Of a stretch of 64,000 bases of DNA, positions 50,562 through 62,500 are shown piece after piece (position 1 is the first letter of the stretch; each line of letters opens with the position of its first letter). The notes beneath the pieces were generated by a model. The model saw only the letters and a list, made by a program, of their open reading frames with translations. It was not told the DNA's origin and ran no database searches. A program made the translations under genes and the position numbers. Source of the stretch: Serratia sarumanii (GTDB lineage Bacteria > Pseudomonadota > Gammaproteobacteria > Enterobacterales > Enterobacteriaceae); contig NZ_CP124750.1 of the NCBI RefSeq assembly GCF_029962605.1, forward strand, positions 62,001-126,000. Direction: 5' to 3'.

Positions 50562-50761
50562 GGCTGCTTCTTACGTTTAATCTGAGATGAGGAGCCTGTG
50601 CGCACCCACAAACCGGCGGATTTCAAATAGCGCGGCGATAACAACAGGTTTTGCCAGTATTGACGCAAATGCGGAAAACGCCGGTGAAAGGCGTAGCCCA
50701 GCGGGATGAAGATCAGCGCGCACAGCAGGATCAGTTGCACGATGTCGTTAAGGTTCAGCAT
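50558..50761 (-). CDS. bcsF: BcsF small membrane protein
   Basis: A 67-residue protein with one N-terminal helix (IVQLILLCALIFIPLGYAF) and a basic cytoplasmic tail. BcsF recruits BcsE to the membrane and supports cellulose modification by BcsG. It overlaps bcsE by 14 bases and bcsG by four, so the three are coupled. Confidence 0.93.
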   Translation of the reverse strand: MLNLNDIVQLILLCALIFIPLGYAFHRRFPHLRQYWQNLLLSPRYLKSAGLWVRTGSSSQIKRKKQP

Positions 50762-52316
50762 GCGGTTCCTCCTGCGGGCCGAGCGTCAGCGTGAAGGCGA
50801 CCGGCTGCCGCCGTTCTGCGGGCGCCTCGGCCGCCGTCTCGCGGGGGCGCGGCGCGGCGCCGGCGGTGCCGGTGGCCGAAATCTGCCAGCGCCCCTGGGC
50901 CATACGTTTGATTTCCGAAATGATATCGACGTCCTGATGCCACACCACCCGGTTGCTGAAGGCTTCATCCACCGGCAGGCGGAAGATGAACCTCAGCGCG
51001 GTATCCAGATCGTTGATGCGGCAGGTGGAGAGAAACAGCACCAGCCGCCCCTGCACCACGGTCATCACGTCGCCGAAGCGCCGCAGGTGGCACAGGGTCA
51101 TCGCCTGTTCGGCGCGCAGACCGGTGGCCGGCCGCAGCGCCACCATCACGCCTTTGCCGTCCTCGGGCAGCAGCGTGTTGCCCATCAGCGAAAGCACCGC
51201 CTGGCTGAACGGTTCCGGCCGCATATAGCCTTTAAGCTGCAGCGGGCGCAAACCGGCCAGCAGCGCATCGATGTCGGCGGGCACATGGCGCGAGAAGCGC
51301 TGCCCCTGGATGCCCTCGAGCATGGTCAGAAAACGCGACAGCGGCGCGACGTGCGGCACGATCAGGTTGGCGCCGCAGGCCAGCAGCAGCCGCTCGTCGC
51401 TGTAGCGCAGGCTGGCGCTCATCTCGCGCACCGCGATTTTCAGGCCGTTGCCGCGGCTGCGGCGCAGGGTGTGGATCTGGTGCGCCAGGTGATCGATTTG
51501 GTCGCTTTGGTACAGCGCGAAAATCAACGTCGCCGAGAGTCTCAGCATGCCGTGCTGCGCCAGTTCGTCGTTGCTCTCCAGCAGCTGCCAGTTGGCGGAC
51601 AGCGGCGGCGCGCCTTCCAGGATGCTGCGCTCGGCCAGATACAGGCCTTCATCGCTGCGCAAGGCGGTGGGGGAGGGTTGGCTGTTTTCATCCTCACCCT
51701 GCCAGCCGCCTTCCGCGGCGTACAGCGTCAGCAGCTGATTGGCGTTGATGCCGTTTTCGGTGCTCCACCAGTTCACCAGATATTGCGCGCTGTCCTGTTG
51801 CCATTGCAGGCTGGACAGGCCGTTCAGGATGCGATGCTGCGCGCTGAGCTGCCCTTTGAGCTTATTGATGCCGCCGCCGTGGCTGAGAATCAACAGCGTG
51901 CAGCCCTGCCGCCGCAGCCAGGCGGCGAGGGCGCGCGTCCACTCGCGCAGCTCTTCGGTGGTGAAGGTTTGCCACAGGCTGGCGTGGGCCAGCAGGATAA
52001 GTAAGCGATTTTGCGGCCGCAGGGCGCGCATCAGATCGTCGCTCAGCTGCGTCAGCGCGGCTTTTTTCTCCGGTAATTGATACAGCGGCAGCTTCTGCAA
52101 CGCGGGCGAAGCCAGCTCGGCCAACAGGCGGTCGGGTTTGTCGCCGCTGCAGATCAGGGCGACTTTGCGGGTGGCCGGCTGGGCGGCAATGACCTGGCGA
52201 CACAGCAGCGCGGCGTCGCTTTGCCTGTCGATATTGATCCAATAAAGCCCGGGGGCCTGCATCACCGACAGCTCTTCCCAAATCTGCCGAATGCCTAGAG
52301 AAAAAGAGTGCGCCAT
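50748..52316 (-). CDS. bcsE: Cyclic di-GMP-binding cellulose regulator BcsE
   Basis: A 522-residue cytoplasmic protein, the usual length. The N-terminal region resembles the ATPase-like domain of the family (WINIDRQSDAALLCRQVIA). The C-terminal degenerate GGDEF-like domain carries the cyclic di-GMP I-site RxGD in CHLRRFGDVMTVV. It boosts cellulose synthesis by binding cyclic di-GMP and the BcsRQ complex. Divergent from bcsR across 189 bases. Confidence 0.95.
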   Translation of the reverse strand: MAHSFSLGIRQIWEELSVMQAPGLYWINIDRQSDAALLCRQVIAAQPATRKVALICSGDKPDRLLAELASPALQKLPLYQLPEKKAALTQLSDDLMRALRPQNRLLILLAHASLWQTFTTEELREWTRALAAWLRRQGCTLLILSHGGGINKLKGQLSAQHRILNGLSSLQWQQDSAQYLVNWWSTENGINANQLLTLYAAEGGWQGEDENSQPSPTALRSDEGLYLAERSILEGAPPLSANWQLLESNDELAQHGMLRLSATLIFALYQSDQIDHLAHQIHTLRRSRGNGLKIAVREMSASLRYSDERLLLACGANLIVPHVAPLSRFLTMLEGIQGQRFSRHVPADIDALLAGLRPLQLKGYMRPEPFSQAVLSLMGNTLLPEDGKGVMVALRPATGLRAEQAMTLCHLRRFGDVMTVVQGRLVLFLSTCRINDLDTALRFIFRLPVDEAFSNRVVWHQDVDIISEIKRMAQGRWQISATGTAGAAPRPRETAAEAPAERRQPVAFTLTLGPQEEPHAEP

Positions 52317-52505
52317 AGGATGTGTTCTACTTTCGTTGAAAGCCGACTAAAGACGTTTATATATAAAGATAGTCATTTTTACTCTGGCAATAACAAATCT
52401 CCGACGCTCTGCAACAATATTTGTTGAGAATCATCTTATTGCCTCTCTCTTTTTGTATCGTTGCTATAGTTAATTAACATAGCCTATTTTCGCCAAGGCG
52501 GAAGA
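52317..52505. promoter_or_regulatory. Divergent bcsE-bcsR promoter region
   Basis: AT-rich gap between the two bcs operons. A -10-like TATAGT (52465-52470) lies 36 bases before bcsR, without an obvious -35, which would fit activator or alternative sigma control. Confidence 0.5.
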
Positions 52506-52697
52506 ATGAATAACGCACCCACCCATTTTCGTGCAGCGGCGCCTGGGGAGAGCCAGGATGACCTGCAGGCGCTCAGCCAGGCTTTTTCATTGCCGAAATT
52601 AAGCTATGTCGATATTTCCCGGCAGGAGCGGTTAACGCAAATGATGACGCGCTGGCCACTGTTGGCCGAATTGGCGCAGACCACGGGGAGCCATTGA
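52506..52697 (+). CDS. bcsR: Cellulose synthase regulator BcsR
   Basis: A 63-residue protein (DDLQALSQAFSLPKLSYVDISRQERL...RWPLLAELA), matching the small YhjR/BcsR family. It stabilises BcsQ and forms the BcsR2Q2 complex that joins BcsE to the synthase. A GGCGGAAG ribosome site lies upstream and bcsQ follows after three bases. Confidence 0.92.
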   Translation: MNNAPTHFRAAAPGESQDDLQALSQAFSLPKLSYVDISRQERLTQMMTRWPLLAELAQTTGSH

Positions 52698-52700
52698 TCT

Positions 52701-53441
52701 ATGCCGGTGATCGCGCTGCAAGGGTTGCGGGGTGGAATGGGGACGACGTCGGTCACGGCGGCGCTCGCCTGGGCGTTGCAGCAGCTGGGTGAGTCGGTGT
52801 TGGCGATCGATTTCACGCCGGATAATCTGCTGCGCCTGCATTTCAACACGCCGTTCGAGCTGGCGCGCGGCTGGGCTCGCGCGGAGCGGGATGGCGGCGG
52901 CTGGCAGGAAGGCGCGCTGCGTTATTGTGAAAACCTCGACTTTCTGCCCTTTGGCCGCCTGAATGCGGCGGAACGGCTGGAAGTGCAGCGTCAGTGTCGG
53001 GAGCAGCCGGAACGCTGGCGCGACAACCTGCGCCAACTGATCGCCGGCGATCCGCCGCGCTGGATCCTGCTGGATGTTCCGGTCGGGGACGGCGTGCTGG
53101 CGCAGCAGGCGCTGCAGCTTGCCGATTGCGTGTTCATGCTGTTGAACCCCGACGCCAACTGCCAGGTACGGCTCCATCAACAGACGCTGCCGAACGACTG
53201 CCGTTTCCTGGTCAATCACTACTCCTCCGCCAGCCAGCTGCAGCAGGATCTGCATCAGCTGTGGCTGCAAACGCTGAGCGGTCTGCTGCCGGTGGTGATC
53301 CACCGCGACGAAGCGTTGGCGGAAGCGCTGGCGGTCAAACAGCCGTTGGGCGAGTACCGCCCCGAGAGCCTGGCGGCGGATGAAGTGCTGACGCTGGCCA
53401 ACTGGTGCCTGATCAACCTCAAACGGGGCGTTGCGCCATGA
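52701..53441 (+). CDS. bcsQ: MinD-like ATPase BcsQ
   Basis: A 246-residue SIMIBI ATPase with the deviant Walker A GLRGGMGTTSV (residues 8-18) and a Walker B-like ILLDVPVG. Needed for polar localisation and activity of the cellulose machinery in E. coli. Full length here, unlike the nonsense-mutated allele of some E. coli K-12 strains. The stop overlaps the bcsA ATG. Confidence 0.95.
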   Translation: MPVIALQGLRGGMGTTSVTAALAWALQQLGESVLAIDFTPDNLLRLHFNTPFELARGWARAERDGGGWQEGALRYCENLDFLPFGRLNAAERLEVQRQCREQPERWRDNLRQLIAGDPPRWILLDVPVGDGVLAQQALQLADCVFMLLNPDANCQVRLHQQTLPNDCRFLVNHYSSASQLQQDLHQLWLQTLSGLLPVVIHRDEALAEALAVKQPLGEYRPESLAADEVLTLANWCLINLKRGVAP

Positions 53442-56041
53442 GCCGGGTATTGAGCCTGCTGCTGGTGCCGCCGGTGCGTCAGGCGGTGCAGACGCGCTAC
53501 CGCGGCTATCGCCGCAATGGCGCATCGGCGCTGACCGCCTTTTTCGCCACGCTGCTGGTGGCGTTGGGCTGGCTGCTGCTGCGCTTCGAGTCGCCGGCCT
53601 GGCAGCGCGTGCGTACCGGCCGCGCTTACTGGTTCCCGCATCTGTCCGCCGAACGCCCGCGCCCGGCGGATGCGCTGCGTTATCTGCTGCAGGGGCTGTG
53701 GCTGCTGCTGTTTCGCAGCGGCCGCGCGCCGGTGCAGCGCGACTATTTCGCCGGTTGGCGCCGCCTGCAGCAGCGCTATGCCGACTGGCTGCAGGGCCTG
53801 CCGCAGCGGCTGAAGAACGCCGGCGTGGAACAGCGCTCGGTGGAGCGCCTCGGCCGCATGAGCCGCGGTATGCGGCGCGCGCTGTTTATTCTGGTCAGCG
53901 TGCTGGCGGCGATCCTCGCCATGCTGTGCATCTCGCAACCGTTCGATCTGCCGGCGCAGTTCGTGTTCGTCCTGCTGCTGTGGGGGATCGCGATGGTGGT
54001 GCGCCGGGTGCCGGGGCGTTTGCCCGCGCTGATGCTGATCGTGCTGTCGCTGACCGTCTCCTGTCGCTACCTGTGGTGGCGCTATACCGCCACGCTGAAC
54101 TGGGACGACCCGCTAAGCCTGGTGTGCGGCCTGTTGCTGCTGGTGGCGGAAACCTACGCCTGGGTGGTGCTGGTGCTGGGCTATTTCCAGACCATCTGGC
54201 CGCTTAACCGCCAGCCGGTGCCGCTGCCCGCCGATAGCGCCAGCTGGCCGACCATCGATCTGATGGTGCCGACCTACAACGAAGATCTCGGGGTGGTGAA
54301 GCCCACCATCTACGCGGCGCTGGGCATCGACTGGCCGAAAGAGAAGGTGAATATCTATATCCTCGACGACGGCAATCGCCCCGAATTCCGGGCGTTCGCC
54401 GCCGAAGTGGGGGTGAAATACATCGCCAGGCCGACCCACGAACACGCCAAGGCCGGCAACATCAACAACGCGCTGAAGCAGGCCACCGGCGAGTTCGTGG
54501 CGATTTTCGACTGCGACCACGTGCCGACGCGATCCTTCCTGCAGCTGACCATGGGCTGGTTCTTCAAAGACAAAAAGCTGGCGATGCTGCAAACCCCGCA
54601 CCATTTCTTCTCGCCGGATCCGTTCGAGCGCAACCTCGGCCGCTTCCGCCAGACGCCCAACGAAGGCACCTTGTTCTACGGGCTGGTGCAGGACGGCAAC
54701 GACATGTGGGATGCGACCTTCTTCTGCGGCTCTTGCGCCATCCTGCGCCGCAGCGCGCTGGACGAAATCGGCGGCATCGCGGTGGAAACCGTCACCGAAG
54801 ACGCCCACACCTCGCTGCGCTTGCACCGGCGCGGGCACACCTCGGCCTATATCCGCATTCCGCAGGCCGCCGGGCTGGCGACCGAGAGCCTGTCGGCGCA
54901 CATCGGCCAGCGCATTCGCTGGGCGCGCGGCATGGTGCAGATCTTCCGGCTGGACAACCCGCTGCTGGGCAAGGGGCTGAAACTGGCGCAGCGCCTGTGC
55001 TACGCCAACGCCATGCTGCACTTCCTGTCGGGCATTCCGCGGCTGATCTTCCTCACCGCGCCGCTGGCGTTTTTGCTGCTGCATGCTTACATCATCTTCG
55101 CGCCGGCGCTGGCGATCGCGCTTTACGTGCTGCCGCACATGATCCACGCCAGCCTGACCAACTCGCGTATCCAGGGGAAATACCGCCATTCGTTCTGGAG
55201 CGAAATCTATGAAACGGTGCTGGCCTGGTATATCGCGCGGCCGACGACGGTGGCGCTGTTCAATCCGCACAAGGGCAAATTCAACGTCACCGCCAAGGGC
55301 GGGCTGGTGGAGGAGGAGCACGTCGACTGGGTGATCACCCGGCCTTACATGTTCCTGGTGATCCTGAACCTGGCCGGGCTGGCGTTCGGCGTCTGGCGGT
55401 TGGCCTATGGCCCGACGGACGAGGTGATGACGGTGATCATCAGCCTGGTGTGGGTGCTGTACAACATGACGATTCTCGGCGGTGCGGTGGCGGTGGCGGT
55501 GGAGGCCAAGCAGGTGCGTCAGGCGCACCGCGTGGAAATCGCCATGCCGGCGGCGATCGCGCGCGCCGACGGCCATCTGTATCCCTGCACGCTGCGCGAT
55601 TACTCCGACGGCGGCGTGGGCATTGAGATGCGGGTGGAAAACGCGTTGAAAGACGGCGACAAGCTCTCGCTGCTGCTCAAGCGCGGCCAGCAGGAGTACA
55701 GCTTCCCCTGCGTGGTGACGCGCGCCTTCGGCAACAAGGTGGGGGTGCGCCTGGTCGACCTCTCCACCCGCGAACACATCGATTTCATTCAGTGCACCTT
55801 CGCCCGCGCCGATACCTGGGCGCTGTGGCAGGACGGGTTCCCCGAAGACCGGCCGATCGAAAGCCTGCGCGACGTACTGGCGCTGGGCTTCCGGGGGTAT
55901 GTGCGCATGGCGGACTACGCGCCGCCGCTGGTGCGCGGTCTGCTGGTCGGGGTCACCTCGCTGACCGCCTGGGTCGTGTCGTTTATTCCGCGCGGCGTCG
56001 GCAGGGATCCGACCTTGGGTCAACAAGAAACAGTGGGTTAG
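53438..56041 (+). CDS. bcsA: Cellulose synthase catalytic subunit
   Basis: An 867-residue GT2 synthase (E. coli about 872). Membrane helices at about 30-50 and 145-250 precede the glycosyltransferase domain, with FDCDH (D358, D360), TED in VTEDAHTS and QRIRWARG. More helices form the channel, and a PilZ domain follows with RQAHR and DYSDGGVGIEMR, which bind cyclic di-GMP. It polymerises UDP-glucose and pushes the glucan through the membrane. ATG 53438 overlaps the bcsQ stop. Confidence 0.97.
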   Translation: MSRVLSLLLVPPVRQAVQTRYRGYRRNGASALTAFFATLLVALGWLLLRFESPAWQRVRTGRAYWFPHLSAERPRPADALRYLLQGLWLLLFRSGRAPVQRDYFAGWRRLQQRYADWLQGLPQRLKNAGVEQRSVERLGRMSRGMRRALFILVSVLAAILAMLCISQPFDLPAQFVFVLLLWGIAMVVRRVPGRLPALMLIVLSLTVSCRYLWWRYTATLNWDDPLSLVCGLLLLVAETYAWVVLVLGYFQTIWPLNRQPVPLPADSASWPTIDLMVPTYNEDLGVVKPTIYAALGIDWPKEKVNIYILDDGNRPEFRAFAAEVGVKYIARPTHEHAKAGNINNALKQATGEFVAIFDCDHVPTRSFLQLTMGWFFKDKKLAMLQTPHHFFSPDPFERNLGRFRQTPNEGTLFYGLVQDGNDMWDATFFCGSCAILRRSALDEIGGIAVETVTEDAHTSLRLHRRGHTSAYIRIPQAAGLATESLSAHIGQRIRWARGMVQIFRLDNPLLGKGLKLAQRLCYANAMLHFLSGIPRLIFLTAPLAFLLLHAYIIFAPALAIALYVLPHMIHASLTNSRIQGKYRHSFWSEIYETVLAWYIARPTTVALFNPHKGKFNVTAKGGLVEEEHVDWVITRPYMFLVILNLAGLAFGVWRLAYGPTDEVMTVIISLVWVLYNMTILGGAVAVAVEAKQVRQAHRVEIAMPAAIARADGHLYPCTLRDYSDGGVGIEMRVENALKDGDKLSLLLKRGQQEYSFPCVVTRAFGNKVGVRLVDLSTREHIDFIQCTFARADTWALWQDGFPEDRPIESLRDVLALGFRGYVRMADYAPPLVRGLLVGVTSLTAWVVSFIPRGVGRDPTLGQQETVG

Positions 56042-56103
56042 CTGCGAGTTCAACCGCCCGCTCACTCGCCCGGTGAACAGGCTCCAACATTGATGATGAT
56101 ACG

Positions 56104-58410
56104 ATGACGAGAAAAATAACCTGGTTAACTGCTCTGGCCTTAGGCATCAGCACCCTGTCGCAGGCCGAAACCGCCACCGCGCCGACCGTGGCGGCCCAGC
56201 CGCCGATCGCCGCGGCGGCCGATATGGCGATCGCGCCACCGCCGGCCGCCGCGCCGCAGGATCCGAATGCGCCGGTGCGCGACGTGTCGCTGCCGTTTGC
56301 GCAGATAGCGCCGCCGCCGGGCACCTTTGTTCTACGCGGTACCCGGCCGGACGGGCAGATCGAATTCGGCGTGCGCAGCGACGAGGTGGTCTCGCAGGCG
56401 ATGCTCGATATGGAGTTTACGCCGTCGCCGGCGCTGATCCCGGTGGAGTCGCACGTTAAGGTCTACCTGAACGACGAGCTGATGGGCGTGACCACGATCG
56501 CCAAGGAGCAACTGGGCAAGCCCAATCGCATCCAGATGGCGATCGATCCGCGCTATATCACCGATTTTAACCGCGTTCGGTTGGTGTTCGTCGGTCATTA
56601 TCAAAATATCTGCGAAAACCCGGCCAGCACCTCGCTGTGGCTCGACGTCAGCAAGTCCAGCGCGCTGAAGCTGCGTTTCCAGACGCTGCCGGTGAAAAAC
56701 GAGCTGTCGCACTTCCCTGAGCCGTTCTTCGACAGCCGCGATAATCGGCCGCTGACGCTGCCGATGGTGTTCGCCGGCCAGCCGGATCTCGCCCAGCAGC
56801 GTGCGGCGGGCATTCTGGCGTCCTGGTTCGGCAGCAAGGCGCAATGGCGCGGGCAATCCTTCCCGACGCTGTACAATGCGCTGCCGACGCAACACGCGGT
56901 GGTGTTCGCCACCAACTCGCAGCGCCCGGATTTCCTGCGCGATTATCCGGCGGTCAACGGCCCGACGGTGGAGATGATCAGCCACCCGGACAATCCGTAC
57001 GTCAAACTGCTGTTGATTCAGGGGCGTGACGACAACGATTTGATCACCGCGGTGAAGGGTATCGCGCAGGGCAACATCCTGTTCCGCGGCCAGAACGTAA
57101 CGGTGGACAAGGTGGAACAGCTGGCGCCGCGCCAGCCGTACGACGCGCCGAACTGGGTGCGCACCGATCGGCCGATGACCTTCGCCGAGCTGCAGCAGTA
57201 CGCCGAGCAGCTGCAAACCAGCGGTATCGAGCCCGGCCCGATTTCGTTGACCATGAACCTGCCGCCGGACCTGTTCCTGATCCGCAGCACCGGCATCGAC
57301 ATGCACCTGAAATACCGTTACACCGCGCCGCGCATTCAGGACGGTTCGCGGCTGAGCGTCAGCCTGAACAACCAGTTCGTGCAGGCTTACTCGCTGGTGC
57401 CGGAGCACGAGCAGGGCGCGCAGCTGCTGCGCCTGCCGTTGACGCAGGGACTGCTCGATTCCGACAAGAACGTCAATATCCCGGCGCTGCGGCTGGGGGC
57501 CACCAACCAGCTGCGCTTTGACTTCGATTACACCACGCTGCTGGCCAGCGGCGCGGAAGGGCGCTGTGAAACCTACTCCTTCACGCAAAACCACGCGGTG
57601 ATCGACGGCGCGTCCACCATCGATTTCTCCGGCTACCGCCACTTTATGGCGATGCCGGATCTGCGCGCCTTCGCCAACGCCGGCTTCCCGTTCAGCCGCC
57701 TGGCGGATCTGTCGCAAACGCTGGTGTTGGTGAATCAGAAACCGCAACCGGCGCAGGTCAGCGCGCTGCTGAACGCGCTGGGCGTGATCGGCGCGCAAAC
57801 CGGCTACCCAGCGCTGGCCTTCACGCTGAGCGATGACTGGTCGCAGGCGAAGGATCGCGACGACGATATCCTGATGGTCGGTACCATTCCGCCGGAGCTG
57901 CGCGACGACAAGAAAATCAGCCTGCTGGTGGACGCGACCCAAAGCTGGGTGAAACAGCCGACGCGGCAGCCGCCGCTGCCCAGCGCGGAAGCGCTGGCGG
58001 AGGACACCCGGCCGGACAGCAAGACCGCCGTCAGCTCCGAGGGGGCGATGTCGGCGATCATTGGCGTGCAGTCGCCGTTCAACGACCAGCGCAGCATCGT
58101 GGCGCTGTTGGCGGACAGCCCGCGCGGCTATGAGCTGCTGAACAATGCCCTGCTGGACAGCGGCAAGCGCGCCGCGGTATTCGGCTCGGTGGCGGTGATC
58201 CGCGAATCGGGGGTCAACAGCCTGCGCGTCGGCGATATTTACTATGTCGGCCACCTGCCGTGGTGGGAGCGGCTGTGGTATGCCCTCTCCACCCATCCGG
58301 TGCTGCTGGCGGTGATCGCGGTGGTGCTGGTGGTGATCCTGGGGCTGATGCTGTGGCGTGGCCTGAAGGCCTTCAGCCGGCGTCGTCTGGCGCCTGAAGA
58401 TCGGGATTGA
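56104..58410 (+). CDS. bcsB: Periplasmic cellulose synthase subunit
   Basis: A 768-residue protein with a signal peptide (residues 1-20), a proline/alanine-rich start, alternating carbohydrate-binding and flavodoxin-like domains, and a C-terminal membrane anchor (about 728-750, [18 protein letters not shown]). It completes the BcsAB synthase and guides cellulose through the periplasm. ATG 56104 lies 62 bases after bcsA. Confidence 0.96.
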   Translation: MTRKITWLTALALGISTLSQAETATAPTVAAQPPIAAAADMAIAPPPAAAPQDPNAPVRDVSLPFAQIAPPPGTFVLRGTRPDGQIEFGVRSDEVVSQAMLDMEFTPSPALIPVESHVKVYLNDELMGVTTIAKEQLGKPNRIQMAIDPRYITDFNRVRLVFVGHYQNICENPASTSLWLDVSKSSALKLRFQTLPVKNELSHFPEPFFDSRDNRPLTLPMVFAGQPDLAQQRAAGILASWFGSKAQWRGQSFPTLYNALPTQHAVVFATNSQRPDFLRDYPAVNGPTVEMISHPDNPYVKLLLIQGRDDNDLITAVKGIAQGNILFRGQNVTVDKVEQLAPRQPYDAPNWVRTDRPMTFAELQQYAEQLQTSGIEPGPISLTMNLPPDLFLIRSTGIDMHLKYRYTAPRIQDGSRLSVSLNNQFVQAYSLVPEHEQGAQLLRLPLTQGLLDSDKNVNIPALRLGATNQLRFDFDYTTLLASGAEGRCETYSFTQNHAVIDGASTIDFSGYRHFMAMPDLRAFANAGFPFSRLADLSQTLVLVNQKPQPAQVSALLNALGVIGAQTGYPALAFTLSDDWSQAKDRDDDILMVGTIPPELRDDKKISLLVDATQSWVKQPTRQPPLPSAEALAEDTRPDSKTAVSSEGAMSAIIGVQSPFNDQRSIVALLADSPRGYELLNNALLDSGKRAAVFGSVAVIRESGVNSLRVGDIYYVGHLPWWERLWYALSTHPVLLAVIAVVLVVILGLMLWRGLKAFSRRRLAPEDRD

Positions 58411-58415
58411 CGGCG

Positions 58416-59528
58416 GTGAACGCCATGCTGCAACGCCTGTCGCTCGGCATGCTGCTGCTGTGCGCCTTCAGCGCCGCGGCGGCCTGCGAGTGGCCGGGCT
58501 GGCAACAGTACAAGCAGTTCTACATCAGCCCGCAGGGGCGGGTGATCGATCCGAGCAGCCCGAACAAAATCACCACCTCCGAGGGGCAGAGCTACGGCCT
58601 GTTCTTCGCCCTGGTGGCCAACGACCGGCCGACCTTCGATCTGCTGCTGGCCTGGACGGAGAACAATCTGGCGGCGGGCGATCTCAGCGCCCGTTTGCCC
58701 GCCTGGCTGTGGGGCGAGAGCGATGACAAACAGTGGAAGGTGCTGGACGCCAACTCGGCGTCGGACGCCGATCTGTGGATCGCCTACAACCTGCTCGAAG
58801 CCGGCCGCCTGTGGAAAAGCCGGCGCTATCAAACCCTGGGGACGCTGCTGCTGCAACGCATCGGCCGCGAGGAGGTGGCCGACATTCCCGGCCTGGGCCT
58901 GATGCTGTTGCCGGGCAAAGTCGGGTTCGTGACGGACGATCGCTGGCGGCTGAATCCCAGCTACCTGCCGCCGCAGCTGTTGGCACGTTTTGCAGCGCTG
59001 AACGGCCCGTGGCGCGCGATGCGCCAGGTCAATCAACGGCTGTGGTTGGACACCGCGCCGCACGGTTTCTCGCCGGACTGGGTGGTGTGGCGGGTCGGCG
59101 CCGGCTGGCAGCCGGATCCCGTCAAGCCGAACGTCGGCAGCTACGACGCCATTCGGGTTTATCTGTGGGCCGGCATGCTGGCGGACGACGATGAATACAA
59201 GGCGACGCTGCTCGAACGTTTTCAGCCGATGGCGCAGCTCACCGCCAAACAGGGCGTGCCGCCGGAGAAAACCGATACCGCCAGCGGCAAAACCACCGGC
59301 GGCGGCCCGGTCGGCTTTTCCGCCTCGATGTTGCCGATGTTGGCGACGCAGGCTGAGGCGCTGGCGACACAGCGGCAACGCATCAGCGAACATCCGCCGG
59401 GGGACGACGCCTATTTCAGCGCCTCGCTGACGCTGTTCGGCCAGGGGTGGGATCAACAACGTTATCGCTTTAATCGTCAGGGTGAATTGCAACCCTCGTG
59501 GGACGGCCAATGCACAACTTCAAAATAA
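58416..59528 (+). CDS. bcsZ: Periplasmic endoglucanase (GH8)
   Basis: A 370-residue enzyme with a signal peptide ending at AAAA before [16 protein letters not shown]8 features are the acid in TTSEGQSYG (E of SEGQSYG) and the aspartate in [10 protein letters not shown]. It trims beta-1,4-glucan and is needed for normal cellulose export. GTG 58416 is chosen by analogy with E. coli; TTG 58407 and ATG 58425 are possible. Overlaps bcsC by 19 bases. Confidence 0.94.
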   Translation: MNAMLQRLSLGMLLLCAFSAAAACEWPGWQQYKQFYISPQGRVIDPSSPNKITTSEGQSYGLFFALVANDRPTFDLLLAWTENNLAAGDLSARLPAWLWGESDDKQWKVLDANSASDADLWIAYNLLEAGRLWKSRRYQTLGTLLLQRIGREEVADIPGLGLMLLPGKVGFVTDDRWRLNPSYLPPQLLARFAALNGPWRAMRQVNQRLWLDTAPHGFSPDWVVWRVGAGWQPDPVKPNVGSYDAIRVYLWAGMLADDDEYKATLLERFQPMAQLTAKQGVPPEKTDTASGKTTGGGPVGFSASMLPMLATQAEALATQRQRISEHPPGDDAYFSASLTLFGQGWDQQRYRFNRQGELQPSWDGQCTTSK

Positions 59529-62500
59529 ACTGGCTGAATTTGATTCCGCTGAGCCTGGCGATGCTGCCGCAGGCGCGCGCTGCGGAAGCCGTGGCCCCGG
59601 AGCAGTGGCTGCTGGAACAGGTGCGCATTGGCGAGGCCGGCAACAAGGACGATCTGGTGCGCCAGTCGCTGTACCGGCTAGAGTTGATGGATCCGAACAA
59701 CCCGGACGTGATCGCCGCGCGCATGCGTTTGGCGCTGCGGCAGGGCAATATGGCGCTGGCGCAGCAGCAGTTGGACAAGCTGAAAACCCTCGCGCCGCAG
59801 TCCAGCGCCTATCGCCAGGCGCAAATGAACATGCTGCTGACCCAGCCGGAAACCCGGCAGAAGTTGCAGCAGGCGCGCCTGATGGCGACCGCCGGCCGGT
59901 TGCCGGAGGCCAAGGCGCAGTACGATGCGCTGTTCCACGGCGAGCCGCCGACGCTCGAGCTGGCAGTGGAGTACTGGCGGCTGGTGGCGCGTTTGCCGGG
60001 GCAGGAGGCGAAGGCGTTGAAGCAGCTGCAGGCGCTGGATCAGCAATATTCCGGCAACGTGGCGCTGCGCATGTCGCTGGCGCGCATGCTGTTCAGTCAG
60101 AACCAGGACGCGCAGGCCTATGAGCTGCTGCAGAAGATCGCCGCCGATCCGGCCGGGCGCGGCGATGCCGCCGATCTGTGGCTGGACAAGGTCAAAGCGA
60201 TGCCGGTCAGCGCGCAAAGCGTGGCGGCGCTCAACCGTTTCCTCGGCGTGTTCGATACCGGCGATCAGGCGACCAGCGCCCGCGAAGAGCTGGCCAGACA
60301 GCAGAAACTGTTGGCCGATCCGGCGTATCAGGCGCGGGTGCGCGGCCTGGCGCAGGTGGATAAAGGCGGCAGCCGGGCGGCCATTCCGGCGTTGCAAAAG
60401 GCGCTGGCGGCGACGCCGAACGACGCCGAGGTGCTGGGCGCGCTCGGCCAGGCCTATTCGCGCGCCGGCAACCGCCCGCAGGCGTTGAAGCTGTTCCGCC
60501 AGGCGCTTGCCGCCGACACGAACGGCTACGACAGCGGCAAGTGGCAAAGCCTGATCAAGAGCACCAGTTACTGGCTGGCGATAGACGAAGGCGACAAGGC
60601 GCTGAAGGCCGGCAATCTTGCGCTGGCCAGGCAGAAATACCAGCAGGCGCGCCAGCTCGACGACCGCGACGGCGATGCGTTTATCGGCCTGGGCGATGTG
60701 GCGGTGGCGAGCAAGGATGACGCCGCGGCGGAAGGGTTTTATCAGCAGGCGCTGCGGCGCGATCCCGGTAACGGCAGCGCGCTGCGCGGCCTGGTGAATC
60801 TCTATCAACGCCAGTCGCCGGAAAAAGCGCTGGCCTACCTCAACGGCCTGCCGCACAGCCAACAGGCCAAGCTGCGCAGCACCCTCGACGGGCTGCGGCT
60901 CGATATGTTGAAGCAACAGGCGCAGACGCTGGCGGCGCAGCAGCAGTGGCAACAGGCGGCGGAAATCTATCGCCGCGCCCAGCAGATGGATCCCGACGAC
61001 GTTTGGCTGACCTATCGCTATGCGCAGGCGCTGCGTCAGGCCGGGCAGCCGCAACAGGCGGACGCCTTATTCCGGCAGCTGGCGCAGCGTCAGCGCGCCA
61101 ATCCGCAGTTGGCCTATGCCTATGCGCTCTACCTTTCCGGCAGCGATCGCGACGACCAGGCGCTGGCGCAGCTCAATACGCTGCCTGCGGCGCAGTGGAA
61201 CGACAACATGCGCGAACTGGCGCAGCGGCTAAAAATGCAGGCGGTGATTGCACATGCCGAACGGCTGCGGGCGGCCGGCGACGAACCGGCGGCGGAAGCC
61301 TATCTGCGCCGGCAGCCGGCGGACACCCGCATCGATTTGCTGCTGGCCGACTGGGCGCTGGCGCGCGGGGAGTATGCGGCGGCGCTGGGCGACTATCAGC
61401 GGGTGAAACGGCGCGAACCGAACAACCCGGATGCGCAGCTGGGCGAGATCGAAGCTTATGTGGCGCAGGGGGATCTGGACGCGGCGCGCCAGCGGCTGAA
61501 AACCGAACCGCAGCCGCAAGACGCTTCGCTCAACAGCCAACGGCGGGTCGCCAACGCCTGGGGCGCGGTCGGCGATCCGCAGCAGGCCGAAGCTATCTTC
61601 GGTCGGCTGAAAACGGCGGCGGCCGCGGAGCCCGTGGGGCAGACCAAGGCGCTGATCTACCGCGACGCCGCCCGGCTGGAACGGGCGCAGCGGCAGCCGG
61701 AGCGGGCGCAGCAGGATTACCGGCAGGCGATGGTGGCCGGCGGCATCACGCCGACGTTGCCGCAGGACAATGACACCTACACCTCTCTGACGCGCAATAA
61801 CCCGGGCGACGACTGGTTGAAACGCGGCATCCGTTCCGAGGCCGCGGATCTGTACCGGCAGCAAGACGTGAACGTCACGCTCGATCACGATTACTGGCGC
61901 TCGAGCGGCACCGGTGGTATTTCCGACTTCAATGCGCACGACACCATGCTGCAGGTGGACATGCCGCTGTATGACGGGCGCGCCTTCTTGCGCACCGACA
62001 CCGTGCAGCTGGATGCCGGCCGCTTCTCGACCGACGGCAGCGGCAAATACTACGAGACCTTCGGCACCTGCAATACGCAAGGGTGCCGCGGCGGTGAACA
62101 TCAGAAATCCACCGGCACCAGCGTGGCGGCCGGCTGGAAAAACGATCGTTGGGCCGCCGATATCGGCACGACGCCGATGGGCTTCGAGGTGGTCGACTGG
62201 ACCGGCGGCCTGGCCTACAGCGGCGACTGGAACCACATCGGCTGGACGCTGGCGGCCTCGCGGCGGCCGATCTCCAGCTCGCTGCTGGCGTTCGGCGGCG
62301 CCAAGGATCCGAACACCGGCACCACCTGGGGCGGCGTGCGCGCTACCGGCGTCAGCCTGAGCGCCAGCTACGATCGCGGCGAGGCGAACGGCGTGTGGGC
62401 CGATCTCAGCGCGCACCAGATTACCGGCAAGAACGTGGCGGATAACCAGCGGCAGCGGTTGATGGCCGGCTACTACTACAAGCTGATCAACGAAGACAAT

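Noticed and set aside
54113..56065. 650-codon antisense frame over bcsA
   Set aside because: Shadow of the cellulose synthase frame with no recognisable motif or start signal.
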